Below are positions 1 to 12,000 of a stretch of DNA of 64,000 bases, in pieces (position 1 is the stretch's first letter; each line of letters begins with the position of its first letter). A program made the translations under genes and the position numbers. The notes beneath the pieces were generated by a model. The model was not told the origin of the DNA. It did no database searches and was given only the letters and a program-made list of their open reading frames with translations. The DNA is from Adlercreutzia equolifaciens (GTDB lineage: Bacteria; Actinomycetota; Coriobacteriia; Coriobacteriales; Eggerthellaceae): the NCBI RefSeq assembly GCF_029076695.1, contig NZ_JARFIK010000002.1, forward strand, positions 1,054,001-1,118,000. Reading direction: 5' to 3'.

Positions 1-3000
1 GTCGGAGTTGTCGCCCACGCCGGCGCCCTCCACATGGAAGCGGCTGGCCACGTACTCGCCGGAGTCGTCGACCACCTTGATGGCGTAGCCCACCAGGTAG
101 GGCTTGGCCGAGGTGAAGTCGGGATCGGCGGCCTGCAGCTGACGCACGCGCTCGTCATAGGCGGCCTGCAGCGCATCGCTGGCCTGGACCGCGGCCATTT
201 GATCGGCGGACAGGGAGTAGATCTCCTCGGCGGACAGCGAGGCAAGCATGCCGGCCGTCACCGTGCGCTTGTGCAGCACCTTCAGATCGGAGGTGGACAT
301 CGAGGTGCCGTTGGAGTTGGCCACGCCATAGGGCTGGTAGACGTACTTGATGTTCTCGCCGGGCGCGGCCGGGCTCGTCTTCATTTCCTCGTTGGTCACC
401 TTGTCGCCCACCAGCACGTAGCCCGGCAGGTTGTCGAAGTCGTAGATGCCCTCTTCATCGGTCACCGTCCACAGCTCGTGGTCGGCGATCACCAGACCGC
501 CGCACAGGTCGCACGCGCCGTCGGAACCCGGGCGGTTCTCTTCGCTGCCGTCCTCGCCGGTGACACGGGCAAACTCGTCCACATGGGACTCGGTGGCCAG
601 GTTCTCGCCGCAAATGGCGCACTGCTTGGTGTGGGTGTTGTCGAAGTTGTCCACGTACTTCACCGTCTCGTGCTGGCAGATGAAGGCACCGCAGACATCG
701 CAGCTGCCATCGGGGCCCTCCTCGCCGCCAGTCACGTCGACATGGGCCTCGGTGGACAGCACCGTGTTGCAGGTCGTGCAGGTAGTGGAGTGCGTACCGT
801 CGCCGTTGTCCGTAGCCGTGATCTCGCCAGAATGCTGGCAGCCGTTGCAGACATCGCAGCGACCGTCGCCGTCTTCGTCGACGCAGGGCTCGTTGATATC
901 CATGGCGTTGCAGTCCTCGCACACCCAGTCGTGATGCCCGTCGCCCTTATCGGTATAGATCTTGTGCTCATGGGTGCAGGACGGATCGTCGCCGTTGATC
1001 TCCACCTCGGTAGGATCATCCAGCGAGCCCCCGCCCTCAGCCTCGGCCTCGTCGGCCAAAGCAACGGCGCTCAAAGTCGAAGCGAACAGGGCACGGAACG
1101 TCGGTACCTTGGCCGCCGTGGCCACCTGGGCCTCGGCCAGCGCCTCAAGAGCCTCGGCAGAGTGGCCCGCCTCGGCGCCCTCGGCACCCTCGGCAGCGTT
1201 CTCGCCGCCCTCGGTGCCAGCACCCTCGGACTCGTTACCGCCCTCGGTGCCGTCGCCGCCCTCGGTGGATCCGCCTTCGCCGGCGCCGCCCTCGATGACA
1301 TCGCCGCCCTCGCCTGTGTCGCCGCCCTCGGTGCCGGGCACTTCCTCATCGGCATCCTTGTACTGGCGTCCGCCGTTGAAGTTGGTGTTCTCGACCCAGT
1401 AGCCAGAGTCCTTCAGGTCGCGCACGCCGCTGGCGTACAGGGCGTCGTAATCGTAGGTACGGCCGGAGCGAACCAGGTAAACCTTGCCGTCGCCGTCGAC
1501 CACGACGTTCTTGCCCTTGCTCTCCAGCAGGCGCAGCGAACCAGGATTCTTATCTTCTTCATCGTCAACGACGCCGTCGCCATTTGCGTCCTTCTTAGAC
1601 GTGTCGAGCCAGAAGACGTTGCCGTCCTCGTCCTCGAGCAGCTGGTGGCCGTTGTTGTCGTAGGCCGGCACGAAGTAGTACTGGGTCAGGATGACGCGCA
1701 GGTTCTCCACGCCTTCCTCGGACTCGTCGCGGTTGTCGGTGTCGATACGGTCGTCGGAGGCGCCGGCGTTGTTCACGCCGTCGTAGTCCTCGTCGTACCA
1801 GGCCTGGCCCACCAGACTGGAGCGGTCGGGCGGCACGAAGCCGGCGTTCATGGAAGGCTGATTCTGACCGATGGCGAAGTCATAGCCGAACTCGCCGCTG
1901 AACTTCTCGGTCACCACAACCTTCTTGTACTCGGTGTCATCGTCCTCACCCGGGGTCTCGGGCTTGTTGGCATCGTCGCCCTCGCCGTTGCCGGCGTCCT
2001 CGCCCTCATCACCCGTATCGGGCTCCGTGGACTCCGTGGGCCCAGTCGACTCGGTGACGTCGCCGCCCTCGCCGTTGCCGGCGTCCTCGCCTTCGTCGCC
2101 CGTATCGGGCTCGTCGGGCTTCGGCTTCTCCACCGGCTCGTACTTGATGACCTGACGCTCTTCCTCCCACTTCTGGGTGGTCTTCTGATGCGACCAGGTG
2201 TTGTCATCGGACACACCGGCCAGCACCACGTGGTAGATCAGGTTGTTCTTCGAAATCTCGCCCTCGACGGTCTCGCAGCCCTTGATGGAGCACTCGGCGT
2301 CGTGATGCTTGGCCGCACCGGTCTGCATGAACTGCTCGTCCATGAACACCGGGTAGTTGTTGGTGTCGTACTCGCTCCACACCTCGGCCATGCCGTCGGT
2401 GTTCGTGCTCTCGTCCTGCTCCTCGGCCGTCACCATGGGCTGGACGCGGGAGTTAACCACATCGTGGGCCGTGGTCTCGGCCTCGAAGCTGGTCACCAGC
2501 AGCGAGCTCATGCCCTGCTCGCCCTTCTCGCCGTTCACTTCCACGGTGTAGGAGGCCAGAGCGTACTCGTAGGTGCCCTTGGCGGCGTTCCAGGTACGGT
2601 AGGCCGTGGGCAGGTGGTCGAAGATGTAGTAGCCGGACACACGGGATTCCATGGAGAGCTTGTAGAACGTGGCGTTCTCGTCGGCCAGATCCTCCTCGGT
2701 GGCAGGCACGTAGGCGCCCTCGACGAGCACGTAGAGCTGCTCGGTCTCGACGGTCGGGTCTTCCACCGGCTCGTAGGTGGCCTGAGCCTGCGGGCCGTTG
2801 CCCGTGAGCACGGCCACGCGGCCCTTACCCAGGTAGGTGGAGTTGGGCACCTTATAAGTCAGGCGGCTGGCCGGCGTCTTGCCGTCCACCGTGGTAGCAC
2901 CCGGTGCGATGGTGACCTTCTGGGCCTCGTTCACACCGGCGGCCTTGATGGCGGCCATGACATTCTGGTCGTTACCGAAGGACTCGTTCTGCACCCACTT

Positions 3001-6000
3001 GCCGTTCACCAGGTAGTACTGCTTCAGGATGACCTGCTTGCCGTTGTAGCCGTACTCGATGTAAGGCTCGGTGGTCTTGGTGCCGTCCTTCTCGGTGACC
3101 ACGCGGGTCTCGGTATTGTAGTTGTACAGGCCGTCGTAGTCGGCATCCTCCCACAGGTAGCCGTTGATGGCGTAGGCCGGGGGCACGATGAGGCCGCCGT
3201 CGTTGTGGTCGCGGCTGGCGCCCATCATGAGGTCGTAGGCCACGTAGGTGGTGCCGTTCACGGTCTTGGTCAGCAGCGGCTTGGTCTCCACCGTGCCGTC
3301 CTCGCCCGTTTTCTCGTGCGGCGTCTGGTCGGCGTTGTTGGAGGCCGGCGCGTAGACGATATTGGAGGTGTGCGAGGTCAGGCCGTTGGGGGTGGTGCCA
3401 TCGGCAGCCACGGTCTCCAGCAGCACCAGGTACTCGTCATCGGCCGTGAGGCTGTTGCCCTCGGTCAGGTCGGAATCGCGCTGGTAGTCGGTGGTGGTCT
3501 GGTACTTCGCCTTGAACAGCTCGTTGTCCGTCACGCGCGTATCGGTGACCTTCACCTTGTAGCCGTAGACCAGCCACTCGCCGTTGGCCAGGGCCTTGGC
3601 CACTTCCAGGTTATCGAAGCTGTAGGTGCCGTTGCGCCACAGGTCGTTGCCCACCAGGTGCTCGCCGCAACCCAGGGACAGCACACTGCTGGAAGCGGCG
3701 GCGCCCTTGTCGATCATGACGTCCTTGGTGGTGGTCTTCAGGCTGAAGTCGGCATCCTTCTGCCAGCCCTTGTTGGCCTGGCTCAGGTTGAAGAAGTAGC
3801 GCTCGAGGGTTACCTCGTAGCCGTTCAGGGCCGTCTCGCCGCGCTCCTCAATGCCGTTGTTGTTCTTGTCGCTCCACAGCACGCCGCGGATGGAACGCGG
3901 GGTGGGATGGGTGGCACCGATGTTGCCGCCGGCCACCGGGGTGGTGTAGCGCTTGTAGGTAATGGTGCCCTGGTCGTCAAAGGGACCGGGTACGCCCTGG
4001 TACTCGATGGCGCTGTCCACCGTGAGCCAGTCATAGGCGGCGCTCCCCGCGGCCTGCTCGATGAGCTGGGCCGCCGGCACGGTAATGTAGTCGCTGGTCA
4101 GAGCAAGCTTCGTCTGACCCTCGCCCGCCGGGATGCCCTCGCTGGCCACCACGATGCGGCCGCCCGTACGGGTACCGGACACCGTGGCGTTGGCGCCGTC
4201 GTCGCCCAGGGTGGTGGTCATGACCTCGGCGCGATCGAGCACCGGGCGGCCCAGGCGCGTGCCCGCGGCCGTGTCGTCGAAGTCAGCCGCGCCAACACGG
4301 TCGAGCTTCTCCACGTCGGAGTCGACGGCGAAGTCGGTGCCCTCGTGGTAACGGGTGAGCATCCAGTCGTAGCCGTTGGCGCTGTCGCTGCCGCGGGCGC
4401 CCAGGCCGTCGATCTCCACCTGGTAGGAAGCCAGCGAGTACACGTCATCGGCCAGCTTCAGGGTCGGCGTGGCCGCTACGGACACATCCGCAACTTCCTT
4501 GCCGCCCTCATCCACAATGGCGCTGGGAATATGGCGGAACACGTAGGTGCCGTTGCCCAGGGTGTCGACGATCTTGCCGTCGCGGTCGTAGCCCACCGTG
4601 CCGGACAGCACCGTGCGCACACCGTCGCCGTTATTGTCGGTAACCTCCTGCCAGCTGGTAACGCCCGTATCAGGATCGGTCACCTTCTGCCAGGTCACGT
4701 CGCCGTCGAAGTCGGTCATCTGGGTCCAGGTCTGGGCATCCTCGTCGTACTTCCACTGGGTCAGGCCCAGGGTGCGGCCGTTGAGGCCGGCCTCGAACTT
4801 GGGCTGGTAGATACCGTCGTAGGAGCGACGCTGCTCGGCCAGATCCTCGATCGGGTCGTCCTTGGCCTCGTAGGAGTCGTCCCACACCGTGCCCGTGATG
4901 GTGGTCTCGGGCACGTAGACCAGACCACCGTCGCCGCCCTGCTGGGACTGCACGGCCGTGGTGATGTCGTAGGTCACGCCGTTGTAGAAGATCTTGCTGC
5001 CGTCGGCCACTTCCTTGCCGGCCACCAGCTTGCGGGCGATGATGGTCATGCCGTCCTGGCGCACGGTGCGCGTGGCGTTTGCATCGATGCCGTCGGCCGG
5101 GTTGTCCACGTCCTTGATCTCGCGGACGCGGTTGACCATGGCCAGGGTGCCCTCGCTGGTGCGGAACAGGTCGGAATCGTCATGGTAGCCGGTATCCGAG
5201 GCGTTCTCGGAGGCATGGGTGCGGCTCAGCGTGGCGCCCGCAGGCAGCTCCATCACTTCAACGGTGTAGCCGCACAGGTACTCCTTCGTGGAGGTGGCGT
5301 CGGGCTGGAAGCTGGCCGGCATGTCCTCGGTCTTGTACTGGCCGATGGCCAGGCCGTCCTCGTTGTTGGCGCCAGCGGTGCGCACCGTCACAGGAGCATT
5401 GCCCGTCAGCTGCCAACGTCCGTCGTCGTCCAGGTAGTACTGCGTCACCTTGACGACCACATTGGGGATGCCCGGCTCGCCGTCCTCGCGAATACCGTCG
5501 TAGTCGCGGTCGTTCCAGATATAGCCCTCGATGGGAGCCGCCGGCGGCATGACGAAGCCGCCGTTGATACGGCTCTCGTTCTTACCGAAGGTCAGATCGA
5601 AGGACACCTTCGTGTCATCGGCGTCGCCCTCGCGGTTCTTGCCCGCGGCCTCCACGGCATACTGCGTGGTGGCCACCGAGGAGCCGTTAGCGTCCTTCTC
5701 GGTGGAGCCGGCCAGCACCAGCATAGCGTCCAGGGTATGGATGTCGCTGTCGGAGCTGTAAGCGTCCTTGCGGCGCAGCGGGAAGGTGCCCAGGCCGTAG
5801 CGATCGGCGTTGGCATCGCCCTGGTTCACATAGGACAGAGCCTTGGAGTTCCAGGTGTCGTAGTCGGTGCGATCCTTCCACGTCGGATCCGGCGTAGCCT
5901 GGGCCTCGTGGTCGGAGGGCTTGAAGGACAGGTTGCCCTTCACGGCCACCGTGTAGCCGGCCAGGTACTCCTTGCCGTCCACGATGACGCGCACCGGCAG

Positions 6001-9000
6001 GTTGGTGAACTCGTAGTAGCCGTCCACGGTGTCCTTGGCCGCATCGCCGGCCACCGTCTTGGTGCGGCGGTAGGCGAAGGCGTCCTCGTCGCCGTCAGAG
6101 AGCTCCGTGTTGTAGTTCTTGACGGGCTTCCAGGTGGCATTCTCGGTGTCGAAGTACCACTGGCGCAGGTAGATGGTGGTGCCCACGCGACCGTCCTCGG
6201 GCTTCTCCAGCTTCAGCTTGTTGCGCAGGGCGTAGTCGCCGGTCTCCTCGGGATCGGGATAGCCGGGGTTCGTGGCCTCGGCGGACAGGTGATGGGTGTA
6301 GAGGCCGTCGTGGTAGTCGTTGTCCTTCCACACATAGCCTGCAATGGCGCGGTAGGCCGGAGCAATCTCGCCCACGTCGCCAGCCACCTTGGTGTACAGC
6401 GGCGCCGTCCACTGGTACTTCACGGCATCGGCGGTGTCCATGGCCTGGTTCGCCGGGATATCCGAGAAGCTGGCCGGCAGGCCCTTGGTGGACTCGTCGG
6501 ACACCGTGGACAGGATCACCTGGCCGTTGTTGGCGCGCAGGGCGTTGCCGTCGGCGTCGTAGCGCTCGATGACCGGGTAGCTATGGTAGTAGTTCTCATG
6601 AGCGGTACCGGCCACGCCCGCTTCCTCGGCGTTGCCCGCAACACCAATCTGGGCGGCCACGGCGTTGGAGTCCGTCGTCAGGGCCTCGCCCTGATTCTGG
6701 GACGTCAGGTGCCACGGATCGGCCGGATAGTTGTTCGCGGACTGCAGCTCCACGCGGTAGGCGGCCAGGAAGTACTCGTCGGTACCGGTCTTGGTGTTGT
6801 ACTTCACCACGGCCGTGGGCAGGTTGTCGAACACGTAGGAGCCCTGGGGCAGCGTGACGTCGTTGCCGTTCTCGTCCTTGGCGGTGCGCACGCCGCCTGC
6901 CACGGTCTTCACGGCCACGGCAGCCTGCTTGCCGGCAGCATCCTTCTGGGACACGCCGTCGGTTACCACGGGCACGCGCACGGTAGTCTCGGTCACCTCG
7001 CCGGTTTCCGTACCGTCCTCGCCCAGCACCGGGTTCTTCACCACATCAGCCTTAGTGGACACCCAGTCGCTGCCGAAGCCCACGTTCTGCACCCAGGCGC
7101 CCTGGACGTCGGCGGGCTTGGCGCCCTTCACGGTCTCGCCGTTGCCGTCGACCCACTCCACCAGGCCGGCGTCGTCGCCGGTCTCGATCTGCTCGAAGGC
7201 CGCGGCCGTGGCGGGCACGTAGTACCACTGGGTGGCGAGCACCGTCTGGCCCACCAGACCCGGCTCGTCCACGTCGCGCACGCCGTCGGAGGCGGTGTTG
7301 TCGGCCTTCTCGGTGTCGTCCCACACCAGACCGGTGATCTGGGAGGTGGGCACCTTGAACAGGCCGGTGTTCACGTTCTGGCGCGTGGCCACCTTGTTGG
7401 CCACGTCGTAGTTCACGCCACCCATGGACAGGGTGTAGGGCGTGTTGACGGCCGGGGTGGTGCTGTTGGCCGTCAGGATGTAGCCGGTGGTCTCGGCGAA
7501 TTCGTTGTCGTCCTGCTCGTCGGCAGCGGTGAACTGCGGGTAGCCGGTGACGATGGGCGTCAGGTAGCCGTCCACCATATCGCTGCGCAGCACGTCGCGC
7601 TTGGCATCGGAGTCGGTGGTGCTGGTCACGCCGGTGGCCGCATCGTTGTTGTGGTACACGGTGAGCACGTGACCCACGGGCAGCGTGGGCTCGGTCACAC
7701 GGTAGGCGGCCAGGGCCAGTACGTCGTCGGTGGCCGCCGGATCGCCGGCCGCCAGCGGGTTGCCCTCGGCATCGAACTGCACGTAGGACAGCAGGCCCTT
7801 CGTGTTGTCGTCGTTGAAGGCGAAGAAGCCGTTGGCGTCCGTCTTCACCACGAACTTGCCGGTGTGGCCGGTCACCGTGGTGGTGGCCCCGTCCTCGCCC
7901 TCGATGGTCTCGGTGGTCTCGTCGCCGAAAGCCGGGTTCTTGATCCAGGCGCCGATCACCGCATCGTTGTCATCGCGTACCAGCTCGATGACGTGGGTGT
8001 CGGTGATGTCCAGCTCGTAGGTGCGGGCCGCACGGAGCACCTGGTTCTTGTTGTTCTTCACCTCGTCGGCCACGAACTTGTCGCCGTCCAGCGAGCCGGC
8101 CAGGTAGTACCACTGGGTCAGCTCGACGGTCTGGTTCTCGATGGCGTAGTCGCCGTCGGAGCCAATCTCCTGGATGCCGTCGAAGTCGGCATCGAACCAC
8201 ACGGTGCCTGATACCTCGGTGGTGCCGAAGTAGCCGAAGCCGCCGGAGAGCTTCTCCTCGTCGCGGCCGGTGGCCATGTCGAAGGACACGGTGGTGGTAC
8301 CGCGGGTCTGCTCTACCTTGTAGTTGTCGTCCTGGGTGTAGTCGGTGGTGTTGCCGGCCAGCACGATCATGCCGTCAAGGGTGGAGTTGGAGGTGTTGTT
8401 GTACACCAGGGTGTCCACGTCGTTGTCGAACATCAGAGGCGCCTGGCCGGTCAGGTTCTGCCAGCCCAGCGGGTAGTTCGTGTTGACGTAGGTGTCCACC
8501 GAGGTCGTGCCATCGGTGTAGGTGACGGTACCGCCCTGGTTCTCCAGCAGCTGGGTGCCGATGATCTGAGCCGTGGACTCCTGCTCGTCCTCGCCCAGCG
8601 CCTGGCCCTTCTCCTCGATCTTGGTGACGGGCACGTTCAGAGCCTCGGCCTCGGTGCCGCCCAGCACCTCGACGGTATAGCCGGCCAGGTACTCGGTGCC
8701 CTCCACGGCCACGTACACCGGCAGGTTGCCGAAGTAGTAGTAGCCCGCCAGCGTGCCCTCGTCCTCGTTGGCCTCGCGGGTGAGCGTGCTGCACTCCACC
8801 GCGCCGTCGGCCACCTGGTCGGCTGCCTCGGCCACCAGAGCCACCAGCTCGGCCACCGTAGCGGCGCCGCCGCCCACGGTGGGATCGATGTTGGTGAAGT
8901 TGGCCACCTGGACCCACTCGCCGCCGTTGCCGGTGGCCTCACCGCTGCCGTCAACCTCGGGCTTGAAGTACCACTGCTTCAGGATGACCTTCTTGCCCAC

Positions 9001-12000
9001 CAGGCCCTCTTCGCTGTAGGTAGTGCCGTCCACGGCGAAGCTATCGGCCGCGGTGTCGTAGATGCCGTCGTAGTTGGCGTCGCGCCACACGTAGCCGGCG
9101 ATGAAGTGCTTCGGGATCTCCATGATGCCGCCGTCGTTGTGCTTGCGGCTGGCGCCCTTGGCCAGGTCGTAGCGCAGGGTGGCCGGGGCCTTCACGGCGT
9201 CGACGCCGTCAGCGGCCGGAACATCCTTCACCACGGAAACCGCGGGCATGCGGCCATAGCGGTCGGCCTCGTTCTGGTTCGGGTTCAGCGAGGTGCCGGC
9301 CACCACCAGGTTGGAGGGCTGCGAGGGCACGGACACCTTGGCCGCGCCGGTGTTGGTGGCGTTGCCCTGGGCATCCTCGGCCGTGCCGTTCACGTACTCC
9401 TCGGTATCCTCCACGTTCAGCAGCACGGCGTACTCGTTCTTCTCCATGAGATAGCCGTCGTTGTAGTTCAGGTCGGAGTCGATGGTGTAGTCGTCGGCCT
9501 TGGCCGGGTTGCTCGTCTCGTGGACGTTGGCGGCCAGCAGGTGGCGGGCACGGAACTCGGGGTCGCTCACGCGCACCTTGTAGCCATAGACCACCACAGC
9601 TTGCTTCGCGCCCTCGGTCTCGGCATCGACAATCATGCCGTCCTTCACCCAGCGGCGATCGGAGCTCTTCAAGTTCTTGAACTCGTAGGTGCCGTCGGCG
9701 CCGTCCACGTTCGCCGTCACCGTATTGGCATAGGCCATCTCGGTGTAGCTGTAGGAGCCATCGGCCTCCTTCGTCCAGCCCTTGGCCACGGCCGGCTTCA
9801 TGGGCGAGGTCTTGGCCTGGACGTTGTCGGTGTAGTCGGTCGGGTACTCGTCGGCCCACTGGGCATCCCAGGTCCACTCGGCGTCGGCGTCGTCGGCCAC
9901 ATAGTAGTAGCGCTCCAGGGACACCTTGATGCCGTTAACGCCGGGCTCGGCCAGCACCTTGGTCGGATCCTCGGGATCGGGGTAGTTGCCCTGCAGGCCG
10001 TCGTTGTTCTTATCCATCCACACGGTACCGGTGATGGTCTCGTAGGGCGGGCGCACCTCGCCGATGTCGCCGCCATGGTGCAGGGCGGTGCCGTCGGGAA
10101 GCTCCAGCATCCAGTCGTACTGCGTGACGTCGTTGCCCTCCCACATGTTGTTGGAGTTCTCCACGTCCTCGGTGGTGTTCTGGTTGCCCGGATGATCCTT
10201 GTCCACCAGGGTGGACAGAATGATCTGACCGTTGTTCTGGCGCTCGGCCAGCTGGTTGTTCGTATCGCGCTCGTCGTTCTGCTGGGACACGATGTAGCCG
10301 CCGGCAATGCCCGTGGCCGTCAGGTCCTTCACGTCGGAGTCCAGCTTGGCGTTCTCGATATCGGTCTTGCCCTCGGCCACAGCGCGATGACGGGTGAGCA
10401 GCCAGGTATCGTTGGCCGAGCCGGTCACGGTATCGAGCGCCGGCGTCTCGTTCATGGCCGGGATTTCCACACGGTAGGCGGCCAGGTAGAACTCGTCGTA
10501 GGTCTTGTTCTGCACCACGCACACCGTGGGCAGCTTGTCGAACAGGTACACGCCCTTGGCAGCCTTGGTGAGGCTGACGTCCTCGCCGGCCGAGGTCTTC
10601 ACGGACACGATGCCGTTGCCGTTGTACTTGGAGCCGGTCATGTAGGGCTCGTGGGTAGTGGTGACCTTACCGTCCTCGTCGGTGGTCGTGGTGGTGTAGG
10701 CGGTGTAGCGCTCCTTGCCGAACTGGGTGTTGCGGATCCACACTCCCTTCTCGATAGTGTCGGCAATCTCGTCCTTGTCCAGCTTGCCGTTGCCGTTGGC
10801 ATCATCGCCGATACCCTCGGTCAGACCGAAGGAGGCCATCACCAGGTCGGCGTGGTTCTTCTTGAAGTCGCCCCACTTGGTGGTGGGAACGTACATCCAC
10901 TGGGACAGGCGGATTTCCTCGTCCTCGATGCCCTCTTCGCCCTCGTCCTGGAGGCCGTTGTAGTCGGCGTCGTTCCACACCTTGCCGGAGATGTTCGCCT
11001 TCAGCAGCTCCACCAGACCCGCATCGCCGCCACGCAGCGGGGTGTCGACGGTGCGGGGGATGTCGTAGCGCTTGCCGTTGTAGAACACCTCGGTGTCGCT
11101 CACCGCGGCGCCGGAAGCGGCGGCCTTGGTGTTGGTCATCTGGTACTGACCGCCCTCGACGGTGTCGGCCTTGTCGGTGATCTCGGCGGACACGATGACG
11201 TAGCCGTCGGTGCGGACGGTCACTTCCTCGGTGCCGTTGGCACCCACCACGGTCACGCGGATCGGAGCGGCCACGTCGGTGTCACCGGTCTCGCCGGCCA
11301 CTTCCTCGAACAGCTCCACCAGGTTGTCGTCGCCCACGCGCAGGGCGTCGGAGTCGATGGCGATATCCAGGCGGTGCTTCAGGTTCTCGGCATCGCCCAG
11401 GGAACCGTCGGTGTTCTCCACCATGCCCTGATGCGGGAAGGTAAGCGCGTAATCGGGCTCCACCTCGTCCAGGCTCACGCGATAGGAGGTCATGTAGATG
11501 TGGTCGGAGCCGGCCTTGGCGGCGGTCACAGCCAGCGGGTCGGCGGCGGTGTCCACCACATCGGCGGTCACGCCCTCGCCCATGACGGGCTCGGCCGGCA
11601 CCTCGGGCTGCTCGGGGGTCTCACCGGCATCCTCGCCGTCGCCCTCGGCACCCTCGGTCTCGTCGGTGCCCTCGCCGTCAGCGTTCTCGCCGTCCACGAT
11701 CTCGTCGCCCTCGGTGGCTTCGCCAGCGTTCTCGCCGGCATCCTCGCCCGCGTTCTCGCCGTCGCCCTCGGTGCCGTCGCCGGCTTCGGGGGTGTCGGGC
11801 GTGGTGCCGGGCAGGGCGAAGGTGCCCACCGGCAGGTTCACGTGCTTGCGGTTCGGGAAGTAGGGCTGGATGTCGGCCACGGTGCCGTCCAGCGTATCCA
11901 CATGGACGTAGCTGACCAGCTCGTCGAACAGGTAGGTGCCCTCGGCGTTGGACACGGCGCCCTCGAAGTAGCCGGCGTCGTCCACGGCAATGCGGCCATC

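Larger units (their letters stand above)
1..4899 (-). repeat. Super-repeat unit 6 (A-D-C-B), B module enlarged and cut by the window
   Basis: A at 4,899 (ITGTVWDDS, LGLTQWKYD, SLASYQVEI). D at 3,891 (IRGVLWSDKNNNGIEERGE, VTLERYFF, VYGYKVKV). C at 3,168 (INGYLWEDADYDGL, QVILKQYYLV, LASYTVEV). B at 1,815 (LVGQAWYDEDYDGV, VILTQYYFVP, YLVGYAVKV) still continues at position 1. C carries a Glu/Asp/Gly linker and B carries an acidic linker, a hydrophobic segment and a Cys/His cluster. This is the most decorated unit. Confidence 0.8.

Noticed and set aside
487-990. CxxC motifs as c-type haem sites
   Set aside because: None has the CxxCH order; the spacing fits zinc or disulfide clusters better.
1036-1110. 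Signal-peptide-like segment as a new gene start
   Set aside because: The frame is continuous on both sides, the flanking strands belong to one SdrD B-like module, and no suitable Met with a ribosome binding site precedes it.
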